DNA of 64,000 nt, from assembly GCA_964036295.1 (NCBI GenBank), contig OZ038466.1, forward strand, positions 1,984,001 through 2,048,000, in the 5' to 3' direction. Of this stretch, positions 11,301 through 23,300 are shown one piece after another. Each line of letters opens with the position of its first letter. Positions within the stretch are counted from its first letter, which is position 1. This stretch comes from Plumapathes pennacea (lineage: Eukaryota; Cnidaria; Anthozoa; Antipatharia; Myriopathidae). A program made the translations under genes and the position numbers. The notes beneath the pieces are model-generated. The model saw nothing but the letters and a program-made list of their open reading frames with translations, was not told where the DNA came from and did not search any database.

Positions 11301-14300
11301 TACAAAATATCTATCGGGAGCTATGGACTTTTGAATACCGTGACAACAAAGCCGTGTACACACGCGCGGCCGACTAAAATCGGTCCTTCACGCAACATTT
11401 TAAAGTTAGAACTGCGAAAGATGTGAAGTAACTAAACATCAAGCTGAGTCACAGATCAACTTCATTTTGTGTTCTGAGTTCGACTAACATGGCGGCCGCA
11501 TACAAACTCTTATCAAATCTCCAAAAAACAAATTGCCCCTGCTTCGCCAAAATGAAGCCTAGACAATCCAAAATTGGCATCTGGACTATTTCAGGTCTTT
11601 TTAGTTCTAGAGTCAAAAAGGTACAATCTGTTATTTTGAAGGGTGCTGCGATCGCGTGACCCGTGAAAACCGCGTCGATAAATCTTTTCTCTCAATTATT
11701 ATATAACACTTTTTTAAGCCCGCGTTCACCACGAAGTGGTGAATTGAGCCAGTTCTATTAAATAGCTACTTCCGCAAAATGAAGTCCTTTTACAAATTCG
11801 CGAGCTTACAGCTGCCTTGCTGCTTTGATTATTGTTACAAACTGAGTTACCATAAATCCTCAAATTATATTAGCCTGGAGCACTTAATTCAAATTTAGGA
11901 TAAGGCAGGGAGAGTTTAATTGAGGGAGGCCCTTATTCAAAGGGGCTCACTTACTTCATATTTTCATAAATTGTAGCCAGATGGTCATCTTTTTTTGTAA
12001 TGCACAACATTTGCCCATAAACAACAACATAACATAAGCCGTTCTTAGAGTTCTAATAGTGACACACTTCATAATTATTTTAGTAGGTTTGCCAAATATG
12101 TAACACATGTTTACAAACTGTCTCGCTGATTTTGATGGTTAGTTTACTGTTTGTGCAAATTCAACGAGGGAAAGGGTGCGGGGTGGGTGGGTGCTTATCT
12201 CAAATTTTGGCTGAGATGAGGGGTGATTATTTGAGGATTTATGGTAGGCATACATGTAGCGATGCCTGGCTAGTATTCTAGTTAGCATGAACAAAAAGTC
12301 ACTCCACCCTGCACCTGTTTGATCTGGACTACTGGGCAAATGACTTTTCACAGTATGCTGTTGTATGCAAATACATACCTTCGGGGCTGAATCTTAGCAG
12401 ACAGCAATCGTGCACCATCCCAGTCTTCTCCATCCCCACTGTGGTATTTTATTTCTATGTTCACATGGTTGAAGACATAGTAATTGTCTGCAGTACCAGT
12501 CTGTGGCTGCAAAATTCAAATTGGTAAAGCATCTTATGAGACTGATACTGTACAAGTGGTGACTTCAGGGCCAAAATGCTGCACAAACTGTTTTCACTGA
12601 CATGGACAGGCATGCTCAGGTGCATGTTCAGTACAGTACTAAGGAGGGAGGGGAAAGGGGGAATGAAGAAGGGGGAGGGGGAGGGGGAGAAGGAAGGGGA
12701 AAGGGGGAAGGGTGGTTAAGCAGCACCTGATTCAGATATTGAAATGAAATTGAAAATTGGAGGTGAATAATGATGTGTGGCCTGAACCAAGAGCACTGCT
12801 ATTGCTTTAAAAGCATTTAAATATCCTACAGTTTATTCATAGTAACACCAAACTCAAAAACTATTCTATTTCCTTTCAGTCATGCCCTCAACTATATACA
12901 TAGAATTACAAATCGGGCTTATTTTGTGCTTTCTTTGATGATAGCCATATGTCTCCCATTGTACGTCACACATACACTGTACTTTAGAGACTCAACAACA
13001 CAGTGTCTCTTACACTTGCAACACAAGCATCTCGCGGGGTACCATCTGGGGCCACATAACAACCAACAGGAAAGCCAGTTGAGCAGTACTTCTTGTCTTC
13101 GTCTGTCACGTCATAACACCAGGTAGCAGGCATATTGTCAATAATCCTACAAAATCAAAAAGAGTTTCAGAAAAATTACAAAGTAAGCAAAAATTATCTT
13201 AGAGCTGTTTTTGGATGACTGTCGTAAAGTGCAGTAATTGTGTGTTTGCTTTGGTTTTGCATTTGCTACACTTTCTGATTAGTCCAAACAAGTTTAGCAG
13301 CATCCTTGGCCATTCAAGGGCAAAAGCAAAGCGTGATTATGATATTCTCACACTGCTGATTGGTTTCTACTTCAAAGTAAAACCAAACATGGATTACCTT
13401 GGCTTCCAGTTGGTTGAAAGCGTTTCTTACAGCATCTATGATTAGTGGTGTACTTGCTTTGGTTTTGGTTTTCAACAGTCAACCAAAAACAACTCTAGCA
13501 TAACTAAAAGGCCAATGCTAGCTTTGGGTCGTTTAACTGAACTATGTACTATGTACTTATATAAACTGCACTCATGCATGGGAGATGGCAATTCAATACC
13601 ACAACTCACCAATGATGCTGATAGTTGAGAGAAATTCCCTTCTTCAGAAAGTCTAACTTTTCCTTGGCAGCTGCATCATCAGGCTTGTATATTTTCTGGC
13701 AAAGATTCTTACAAGTCACATCTGCTTGAAATGTTATCTAAAAAGCAAACAAATTAAGATTAATAATTAATTATTGTGCAGTTCAGTGTTATGCTAAAGA
13801 GAGGTCCCAAAACAGCAAAGACTACATTCTTACATTGTATTTCGAAGGTCGAATTCTCTCACCAAACACAACCTGATGATAAAAAAAAAAGCAAAACAAA
13901 CAAAAAACAAATTAAGAGAAACTTAGAAAAAAAAACCATACATGTACACCATCACATAAAAAGCTCAGGGGATTACTGCAGATGTACAAACTAGTTAGGT
14001 TTTGCTAGCAACACAGTCAGAAAACTGGCAGCTGCTTGAGTGCCCATGTACACTGGGAACATTCACTTGGGAGTTGTAAAGTGAGGACCATGCTCATCAC
14101 AAGAGTTTTCACCAGACTACTACAGTAAGGATTTTCACCATGTGTGATGGAAGTGTTCAACTTGGGCATTTTTCCTTGCTCAACTCCAATAACAAAGTAA
14201 GCAATTTACAAAACAGGTTACACTGGCCAGATGACCACAAGGTGACTTTTACCCACTGGGCTACTCTGACTTATGAAAGTACTACAGTATTTGAGTAAAT

Positions 14301-15750
14301 GGAAGCAAGCCACCAAAAAAGGAGTGCCTCCAGTTATGGAGTTCGACACCAAAGAAACAACACAAGTGACATCAGTCAGTCAAGTATTTCTTATTAGTAT
14401 TTCAGCCACAACTTAATATCTAACTTCCCATTTTCTGTTAGTGTCTGATTTTATGTTTCATTTTCATTCCTTTATCCCTCTCTCCAAGTATTTTGTTTTT
14501 CATTGACATAACTAATACAAAGGATAATATCACTATTTGTGTCAATTCGCACCTGTCCCAGGTTTTCTGTTGGTGACGATTCATCCAAAGGACGAGGACA
14601 GAAATCAAAACTGGAAGATATGATACCATAAATTAATAGACATACAAATATTACTTAACCCTAGAGTGCTGTAGCTACTATACAATACTGTACTGCTTTC
14701 GTAACTGACTGTACATATACAAGTGATTATCATCTTATTTCAGACAGATCTGTCCATGTACAGTCCATGTCTGAAACAGATCTGTTGATGTACATGTAAA
14801 ATGTTTCAGCTGTTATACACTATACCTGTCATACTCAAAAGGAATAACTGATTCTGTGGAGTCCAGCCTGTTCACAAATAACTCAATCTTGGACTGAAAC
14901 GAAATAATATATTTAAGCTAATATTAGTCCATGCAGCATTAGTAAAGGAATAGAGCATGTTAATGTGCACTTGTGGAGTTATAGAAGCATGTGGGGATTC
15001 AAAAGAACATCAACATCAACATCAACATTACAACATCAACTTCATTGCAAGATGTTGTAATGTATAATGTATCATACATTAAATATGGTGGGGGGGGGGG
15101 GAGGGGCCAGTGGGGAGGGGGGGGGGTGGGGTGAGGGAGGCAATTTTCAAGACATGAAGCCTGGAAGTATCTGCCTTCTTAATATCAGAAGGAAGGTACT
15201 TCTTAGTACACTAAGTCTTATCCTACCACAAAAACACTTGAGTCAAACCAGCAAATATATTTATACTCAAGGTAAGAATAAATTATAAAGAACATTTCTA
15301 CAGAAAGCCTTTCTGGATTTCAAATAATATTTACTACTACAATAATTCAAATTGTGCAAATACAAATAGCTGTTGACCAGTAAGGGTTTCTTTCACGTAC
15401 TGCACATAAAAACGACTCTGTTCCTTTGTTATTTTCTTGTCCTCAACTAGCATGATTACTTATGTCATGTTCCACAAAGACGAAACAATTTTGCATCGAT
15501 CTAAAGTATTGTTAGTAGGATTGTCTTCACGGGCAGGCGTGAAGAACGAATCAGCCTTCACTTAATAAAGAATCGTATACTCACAAGTATTAAGTCATGT
15601 TTGGTTTACCAGACTTACCGGGCATCCTGGCTTCGTGTTTTCGGGAAGGCAGTACGAAACTGGAGCAAGCCCGGGAAGGTAAAAGCAACAAGATGGCGTC
15701 CAGAAGGCCACAGCCACAAAGACGACGAATACACCTCTTAAGTTCGCCAT
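5324..15750 (-). CDS. TM9SF2: Transmembrane 9 superfamily member 2 (TM9SF2), 21 exons
   Basis: Nonaspanin of the Golgi/endosome membrane system; the human protein affects sorting and glycosylation. Coding exons, 5' to 3': 15619-15750, 14826-14893, 14553-14610, 13834-13872, 13610-13737, 13014-13146, 12379-12506, 10321-10432, 9979-10058, 9423-9531, 8988-9120, 8691-8752, 8083-8140, 7885-7942, 7477-7578, 6999-7056, 6826-6879, 6596-6693, 6377-6488, 5599-5770, 5324-5391. They total 1962 nt (653 aa; human TM9SF2 is about 660). Visible: a signal peptide followed by FYLPGLAPV; lumenal FDFC, VVFGERI and LNYQHHW; the first membrane helix [18 protein letters not shown], then [16 protein letters not shown], which is TM9SF2-like rather than TM9SF4-like; [38 protein letters not shown]; nine helices in all. 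The C-terminus ends K-V-D, the family's KxD/E COPI-binding Golgi-retention motif. All junctions are GT-AG and in frame. Single ordinary gene, no operon context. Confidence 0.96.
5400..5429. repeat. (AAAT)n microsatellite in the last TM9SF2 intron
   Basis: Seven AAAT/ATAA units lie 9 bases upstream (in transcript sense) of the acceptor of the last coding exon. In RNA sense the tract is T-rich and probably acts as the polypyrimidine tract. Confidence 0.9.
5863..6206. mobile_element. MITE family B, copy 1, in a TM9SF2 intron
   Basis: The left end GACCCGTTTTGGATGACTGT and the inverted right end GAGCCTTTTTCGGATGATTA are related. The interior holds AACCAAAACC-rich and TTTGCTTTTGATTGGCC segments that reappear, in inverted orientation, in the element at 13202-13495. 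It lies in the intron between exons 5599-5770 and 6377-6488. TA precedes the left end, but the right flank is TG, so the target-site duplication is degraded. Confidence 0.65.
8338..8516. repeat. Near-perfect 179-bp palindrome (foldback) in a TM9SF2 intron
   Basis: Left arm AAATTTCCACTGGTTTGCCG onward is repeated in reverse complement up to position 8516, with the centre near 8427 (around CGGCGACGCC). Arms are about 85 bases with few mismatches, concentrated near the centre. A further partial copy of the GTGGTAAATAAGAGTCCA segment sits at 8232-8252. It lies between exons 8083-8140 and 8691-8752. The mirrored ORFs it creates on both strands are an artefact of the palindrome. Confidence 0.85.
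10652..10705. repeat. (CTTCCCTA)n tandem repeat in a TM9SF2 intron
   Basis: About six tandem copies of an 8-base unit, CTTCCCTA with small variants, in the long intron between exons 10321-10432 and 12379-12506. The rest of that 1.9-kb intron shows no exon. Confidence 0.85.
13202..13495. mobile_element. MITE family B, copy 2, in a TM9SF2 intron
   Basis: The left end GAGCTGTTTTTGGATGACTG pairs with the right end read inward, GAGTTGTTTTTGGTTGACTG. TA lies directly outside both ends, as expected for a Tc1/mariner-type target duplication. The interior has no transposase frame. It is the inverted relative of 5863-6206 and ends about 115 bases before exon 13610-13737. Confidence 0.75.
15088..15140. 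repeat. G-rich tract in TM9SF2 intron 1
   Basis: Runs of 9 to 12 G separated by A or T, in the first intron on the strand opposite to the gene. It could form G-quadruplexes, and a length error in assembly is likely here. Confidence 0.85.
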
Positions 15751-16890
15751 AAAATAATTTGCTCTCTTCCAGAAGTACCAGGGACTAATATTACAACGAC
15801 AGAACAGGAAAAATGTGCCAACTTATGACTGAAAACTTTTATCAATCGTTCAAGCCCTTGCATGCGTAGTCGACGACTATTGGGGTTCTGCGCATTACAA
15901 GCCACGTCACAAATTCCAAAATGGCGGTCTTTGACTCTTTCGTGGCAAAGTGTTTGTGGGCGCAGCACTGGTGCTATAGCGACTCTTATTGTCTCTATTC
16001 ATGATGGTCAGCGGAGGCTATTTCACTGTTTAATTCTTCTCTCGCAACGGTTGAAAATGTGTCGCTTTAACGATTTATGCCGAGAAGTGCTCTGAACTAG
16101 CGCCAGTAGTCTCTACGGCGGTGGGATCTTCAACCTCGTTCCCAGGGCCATCCGGGTCTCTACATACAGCCGGAGGCGGGAGGTGCATCAATCAGGAAGC
16201 GGCCGCATGCTAGGTCAACTCAGCTGTATAAAATTCCACGTCAGCATTGCCAGAGGGTATTGATTAAAGTATGTTGTTGGAGCACTTATCATCTCTCGCG
16301 CCTAGGGGCAAAAATTGCGAGACAAGTTTCTGGAGAAGTAGTTTTACACTATGCAACGGTGCATGGGTCTACACAGTTGCAATCGTTGCAAAAAGTAGCA
16401 CTTTATGTCATGTGCACATGCGCAAGTTGCTGGCCGACTTTATGTTTGCCGAAAATTTGAGTCGACTGGGACATCATGAGGAGCCGCAGCCGGGGTGAGC
16501 CGTAAGTACCCGTTGCTAACCAAGCTGTTTTAATCCCAATTAACTGCGGCGAACAAAGGTGTAAGCAAAACAGCAGGCAAGCGCCTCGATCCTTGGGGTG
16601 AGAATGTTTCCCGTGGGGCAAACGCCAGCCTGCTGAGCTGCTTTGTGAAAACCGGATATCAAGAATTCACTGAGCTTTGGGGCTGTTTTGCTGTATTTTT
16701 TGAGTCTCTTCAAAGTTTGTCATTTTTTCTTCGACAAATGGGCTGATACACTAAACTATTGCGCAAAATTAAAGTAGCCGTCCGTCGCCGAGTATTAAAA
16801 TTGACAACTTTTTATCCTACCAAAATAAGCTGATAAGCAAGATTGAAGCGTATATCAGTCTTGGAAAAAAGCCAATCACTACAAAAACGG

Positions 16891-18592
16891 TTTTACCTGA
16901 TTTTGACTTCACTTCCGTGCAATATTCCCTCCCAAAGATTCGTGTCGGAACATCCACTTCCTGGGGACATTGCAGCAACTAAGATTCTGTCTAGTCAGGT
17001 AGTAATAGAAAGATCCCAAATGGCTGAAATTTGGTCCAAAAAAAAAGCCGAGATGTTTACTTCGCACAGGCGAGATCTTACTTGTTTTGTTTGAGTTACG
17101 ATCGCAACGACAAGAAGACTGCTGAAACTGGACGGCTACAAGCTATTTTACCTGAATTTGACTTCACTTCCATACAATGTTCCTTCACAAAGATTCGTGC
17201 CGAAACACACACTTCCTCAGAACATTGCTGCACTAAGATTCTGCCAGGTCAGGTAATAACCGAAGTCGTAAAATATGTATCCGAAATTATAGTATTTCGC
17301 AGTAATAGTAGCCGGTTGAAAGCCAAGGTGTTCTCTTTTTTTCGCACAAGGTTGCGGTTCAACTCAAAACCCCCAAACACCACTGAAAACACCAGTAGAG
17401 TTCTCGACAAAACTTCAATCAAACTATAAATACTTCGCCCTATAATTGATCAAAGACTCAAATGACCACGTACGAGTTAATGCTCTTGTACTTTCTGTGT
17501 GAGTCTGCCCGGAGTTTTGTCTTGTGTTCTCCTAACAAAGCTTAATTTAGCTTTAAACCATTCCATTTGCCGCAACGAGTAAAATACATTTCATAAAGCT
17601 GCCTGCAATGTCCAAACATTGATCAGTTTTGAAAATTAAACTTATTCTTTCGCTATGACTATATAAACCTTTGGCCCTGCGCGAGTTTACAAGTAACCAT
17701 GTTGTGATCAGATAATACTATACGCGGGCCGAGGGCTAGACCTTTGACAAGTACCCTGGGCTTCGTTCGCGAGGTGATCTCGCAGTAATATGGTTCGCTC
17801 AAAACCACCGATTGAACGGATCTGGCCGTCACACAAAAAGAGCCACAATCACTTCAACATATAATTTTTAAAGCTATGAGCCATACTTCAAGAAACATAA
17901 GTCTAAACTAATATATCTACCCATCCTGAAATTTGCAGCTAAACAATTACAGAGCAAGATCCGGCCACAAAACCAAACATGTGGCCAGAACGTACACACG
18001 GGAAATTGGCCCAAATAAATCTCGGGGATTAACTGAAATAGCGATAGCTTACCCTCAACCGATTATACCACTACACAAGTGATTCGCTAACCCTCTCAAT
18101 CCTGCCTGTTGTCCTTCCCGCGTAAAATAGTAATGCCCCGCGAATGTAATTTTATTCCTAAAACAGGAACTGGATGCTATCATGCTGATTTCATGACAGC
18201 TGAGAGTTGCCTGATGTGGATGAGCCTGATTGAATCGACTGTTATTGGAATAATACCGCGGGACATTTTTCACTGATAACTAAACTTGAAACAGTCTTTT
18301 GTAAGATTTTGATAACGGCTTCAGCATCTAATTTGAAATTCGGATTTACAAAAATTAATTTTCGATTCGGCACATTGTCTGCTAGCAGCTGATTCAGTCA
18401 TAAAACTCGATAACGTGACATAACAGGGAAGAGATTGAACGGACATATTATAGCTTTTTGATTGCGATGCATAGAAACCATTCATTGAGTGTTTCGGCGA
18501 CTACCTGACCACTGTAATGTTCTCAGGAAGTGCGTGTTTCGACGCGAATCTTTGTGAGGAAATATTGCACGGAAGTGAAGTCAAATCAATGA
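16891..18592. repeat. Tandem plus inverted repeat family around 17-18.6 kb
   Basis: A unit containing TTTGACTTCACTTCC, CAAAGATTCGTG, CACTTCCT and CTAAGATTCTG occurs at 16891-17010 and again, same orientation, at 17145-17265. A shorter inverted copy, without the last piece, lies at 18498-18590. The outer inverted copies would be the ends of a 1.7-kb element, perhaps a decayed DNA transposon. No transposase frame is visible between them. Confidence 0.6.
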
Positions 18593-18848
18593 CATTGATT
18601 GTGACTGGCGGAAAACTAATAAGATTTTTTTTACTGGGCATCAAGCTCTTTCGTTAGACGCCGACTGATAATTTTCGCCACATAAGCGCGACTTCTGTTA
18701 TAGAGTGAGAAAGGCACCCCAGAGCACGATTGCCGGCTAAAGTTACAATTTCTAATTCAGGACAAAGTGATTATCGGCACACCGACTGTGCTAATGGTTT
18801 GGAGTTTACACCTCTGTCATTCATACCAAGCAGACCACACTCCACGGG

Positions 18849-18873
18849 CGGTGGGGACAAATTGTCCCCACCG
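18849..18873. repeat. 25-bp palindrome
   Basis: CGGTGGGGACAA is followed by one base and its exact reverse complement. It resembles a foldback-transposon end or a cruciform-prone site. Its function is unknown. Confidence 0.8.
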
Positions 18874-20367
18874 AAAGGCCGTTGTCAAGGCGTGCGGCTC
18901 GTCATGACAATCAGAAAAAAAGGTCAGTCAGACTAAACTTTAGGCCCCGTCCACACTAAGACGCGTTTTCAGTGACCGAAAACGGATATTTTTGAAAACG
19001 CTCTCCAGAATGGATATTTAAAACTAGAAGTAACCAAAGGCCAGGTGAATGCTGCCGAGGCTTACCCTAGCTGATTAAAACAAGTCAGAACACGGAAGCA
19101 AGAAAGTTTCTTTCCTGTTTACAACTGTAACTAAATCTATTAACCCATTCACTCCTGGAGAAATAACGTGCGCAGCTTCCTTCAAATTCTTTGAATTATG
19201 GAATCACAGCAAGAAAACAACGCATAGTTTGAACCCTTTTATTTTTTGGATCGATGACTTGCTCTTATTTCTCACGACCGGCTGTATAAAATACATGGAC
19301 ATCTTCGTTAATATAGAGCCAGGAAGATTTCCTGAAAGTTTCACGCGATTCTGACATTAGGTCAAAAATGAGCATTTTCTGAAAAAAAAGAAAAAAAAAA
19401 AGGGAGGTGCGGTGGAGCATTAAACAACACATGGGAATCTGGTTTTAAGACAGTTTATTTTACAAGTGCTTGGAAGTGTCATGAAAACTTTAAATAGTAT
19501 CAAGCCCAACGGACTGTTATCACCAATCTAAGATATGAGGATTGTTTGGCCCTTCTATCAGCTCCAGCAACGGCCTCTGTAACCTCAAACTGGGGTCAAT
19601 TCGATCGAACTTTACAAGTGCATTTTACAAGTTGGAATACCTTAGTCCAATACCATGATCAAATACTGTTGCAGCTAGTGTTCCGTAACATTCAACAGAC
19701 TTTCACCAATTTAAAGCCCGTTGGTTTTAGAATAAATAATTCGACTTGGAAAATACACGAAACGTTTCTTCTGGAGGCCTTTCTTTCTTTGTAGCCGTTC
19801 TACATCCACAGTGCGTGGAAATCTAATTTCAGACACAAGTACTTGTCGATTAAATCTCAAGGTTTTTAGCCCCCGTTTACACGACAAATGAAAATGAAGT
19901 AAAACGCTGTTCGAGTACATTGGGTTAAGAGTCATCTCTAAAGGAAAGGCTTGGCCAAGGTAATAGTACAGTGCAGGAGCCTATAAAGGGCATGGAAGAG
20001 TAAAATAATTAAAAGACAATCGCCCGCCAGAACCACCAAATGACACGCGAGTCTTTGTGCTGAGTGCAAAAGCGATCGAGCTGAAAGATACTTGAGGTTC
20101 ATAAAAAAGGGTCCGTTTGACTTACCACTAAGCAGTGTGTTGCAGCATCGTGTTGCACGAGAAAATCATCGCTACTAGACTATCCTACAATAATTACGTG
20201 TGTATGAAACCTCCACAAAAAGCTTGAGGAAACTCTCTAACTACAGCTCCTCATCACTACAACTACAAAGCAATTCAATCACTCCCTTCAAAAAAAAATT
20301 ATAAATAAAGATGGACGAGTAGAAAGTCTTTTTCACGGCCATTTAAGCCTTTAAACACTTCAGCACA

Positions 20368-23300
20368 TCAGTAATCGTAGAACTTGTACGTGGGGTTCTC
20401 GTAGCCGTTCTTCTGCATGTTGTCCAAATGACGTTTCTCAATGAAAGGTTCGCCCTCTCCTTCTACCAGCACGGTCTTGGTGGAGCTGTGGCGAGACTTG
20501 CGCATCACCATGGCAATGACGATCACTACCATGATCACCAGGGCCCCACAACTCAGGCCAACCACGGCCGCGAAGGTGGCGGAGGACTGGCGCTTCATGG
20601 GCACCGGCTGCTCCTCGTCTTCGGGCTCGTCCTCAGGGTCTCGCATCTTTTGTGCCTTGCCCAGGCGCCCGACGGGGGAGGAGGTGGCGTACAGGTCGTT
20701 ATCGTGCTCTTCGTCGAGTGCTGGAGGATCTGTGGGTTTTGGTTGCTCTGTGGTCGGCTCCTCCGTGGGCTAGTCAGGGAGGAATGGAAAGTGCGTCACA
20801 TACAGTATCTGCAACTTTCACGGTCAGAGGATTCCACAGGTCTCGATTACATACATGTAGGTACTGAACTAATAACGTGTGTTTTAACGCACAGACAATG
20901 TGTGCCAGCTGGTAAATACACTTGTAAATGTCTTACTGAATCTACCAATAAAAAAGAAATAAGTAACTGAAGAAACCATACCAGGGTAGGCAGCTTAGGA
21001 ACCCATGCGGGAAGGTCAGCGGGTTTGAGTTGACGAGCAACGTCCGGCATAGTGAAAAGCAAGAGCAGAGTGTCGTTGACACGTGCTTCAATCAGCTTCA
21101 GATGATCACGCAGAGTTGCCACAGCCTGCTCCTCCTGATCCGGATGGTGTTTACGCATGTACTCCAAGTAGCGCAGACTAAAATGAGGGCAAACAACAAT
21201 CACGTGTTACAACAACAATACCAGCCTCCCTTCCAAGCATACAACAGGACACCCCTCACCCCTTTCACAAAAAGTCATCGCTAGACCCATTGAACACCAT
21301 AAAGAATCTACAGTCTACTCTCTCTAAGCGGACACCTCTCTAAGGCGGACAGCTTGCAGATTTGGTCCTTGGCAATTTTCACTTGTTTCTCAGTCTGTAA
21401 CTGAACTCTCTCCAAGGCAGACAATAAATGTAGTCCCGAAGGTGTCTGCCTTAGAAAGAGTTGACTGTACAAGCTATGACACCACAGAAACAACACTTTC
21501 CATAAATTATGTAGAGCTATTGTAGCTGCACGTGAACAAAATCAAAATATGCCTTTGACAACAATGTCCACTGTAAATTTGAACAACAACATACAGTAAA
21601 CTGTGAACTTGCAAAGTGTTTGCCACTACTTATGCCTGAGCCGGCTATTATACAAGAAGTTAACAACAAACTGTCAGTTCTCTTCATCAAGCAGACCAAC
21701 ACTTTAGTTGCTCTGGGAACCACTACATGTGGGTATCAGTTCAATACATTAGCAAAGGAGGAGTCACTCAGACATGCAACCAGACAAAACATACTTGTGA
21801 AGACGGTCCTGGTTGCAGATTTGCAAGTAATTCTTCAAAGTGTCCAGAATCTTGGTGGCATCTGGTGTCTTATCCTGTATGGCCTCAACAAAAGTTTTGA
21901 GGGCATTGACTTTCTGGTTATTCAGGTCAATCTGAACACACTGTTGATGCTCCTCTCGCAGCCTCTCTTGTTGCAGGTTGTCTTGATCATCCAGCGACTT
22001 CATTGACTTCTTGAAGTGGGACAGAGACTCTGTGAAGTTCGGCATAACTCAGTCAATAAACCATTTACACCAGTCAGACTTCAGTGTTCACAGCAACATG
22101 TGGCAGATCAAAAATCTAAAAGACCACCTTAAAATTGTGTCTTAAGAGTGCTTGTGTTGAATAGTATAGTACCTGTAATCAGTTCTTCGGCTTGCTTGGG
22201 GTCGGCATCCTTGAGTGCTTTGTAGCGCTGCTCTGACTTCTGCCATTGTGCCAACAAGTCACTCATACGAGTGCGATGCATCTCCTGTTGCTGCTGACGC
22301 TTGTCATGGTACTTACTCCGGTCACATCCTACAGTAAGTTACAAAACAAAAACATAAGAGTCTCCCTCAGTAAGTGCTTCACTCTATAACTAGAGCCAAG
22401 TTCTCTGTGTTGCTGCTAATGTAAGCTCCAGATGCAGACAAGGTGACTGAGTTATCATTTCTGAGACTGACCAACTGCAATTTTCTCCTTCACCAGAAAA
22501 ACATCATACAGTAACAAGAATTTGCCACTTGATACTGTACAGTAGCTAACTCAGATGAAAGCTGATTCAAGTATGAATATTGCTACTACGATCTCAATTC
22601 TCACTACATTGCTCATGCAGTACATTTCCTTTTTAACCCTTTCACTCCCAAGATCAAAGGGCAGATTCTCCCAAATATTCTAGAAAAAATGTACATGATG
22701 TGGTGAGAACTGATAGTTTAATCAGCTTTCACCTAAGCAAGGTATCAAAAGCCAAGTTCTCATTACTGTATGATACATTTCTAGTGAGAAACTGAAGGAG
22801 AAAACTGAAGTTGATCACTCTTGGGAGTGAAAAGGTTAAATGGCTGGGAGAATTTGTATTCTGAGCTCAGAAAAAAAAATCATTCTCCACACACAATATC
22901 ATTGCAGAAAGAAGCAAATTGAGATCAGTTAATACCAGGTACAAGCTACATTGACTCGTACTTACCAGCCATCGCACTAGTCAGAAGGTTGGATGCTTTG
23001 CTGACTTCCAGTTTGAGTCTGTCCCAAACTGACAGTGGCTTGTGGGTTGTGGGAATCACTGTAGGCTTGGCGGGGGCACTGCCTACTTGGCAGCATACAA
23101 ACTCCACGCCAGAGAACATGTCAGTACCACAGGGGATAAGCATGCCGTGGGTGTTCAAGTGCATGTCGTCCTTGAAACAGCTCTCAGCAGCCATCTGTTT
23201 CCAATCCTCCTCAACACTGCATTTGGAGTTCATGTGAAGATGCTTGAAGCTGCAGTTTCTCGGGACGAGCAGTGCATCAGCTTCATACTTGCCAACTAAA

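Larger units (their letters stand above)
15751..20367. other. Intergenic region without recognised gene
   Basis: It lies between the 5' end of TM9SF2 and the 3' end of the APP-like gene. The TM9SF2 promoter should lie in 15751-16100, where CCACGTCAC occurs at about 15901. The rest holds the repeats listed separately, a GGCCCCGTCCACAC segment near 18943 and a GCCCCCGTTTACACGAC segment near 19869. The last two resemble ends of short DNA transposons, but no partner end was established. No coding exon with splice sites was recognised. Confidence 0.5.

Noticed and set aside
20428-20970. 180-codon open frame on the plus strand
   Set aside because: It is antisense to the last exons of the APP-like gene, starts at a non-ATG codon and has no family features; a shadow of GC-rich coding sequence.
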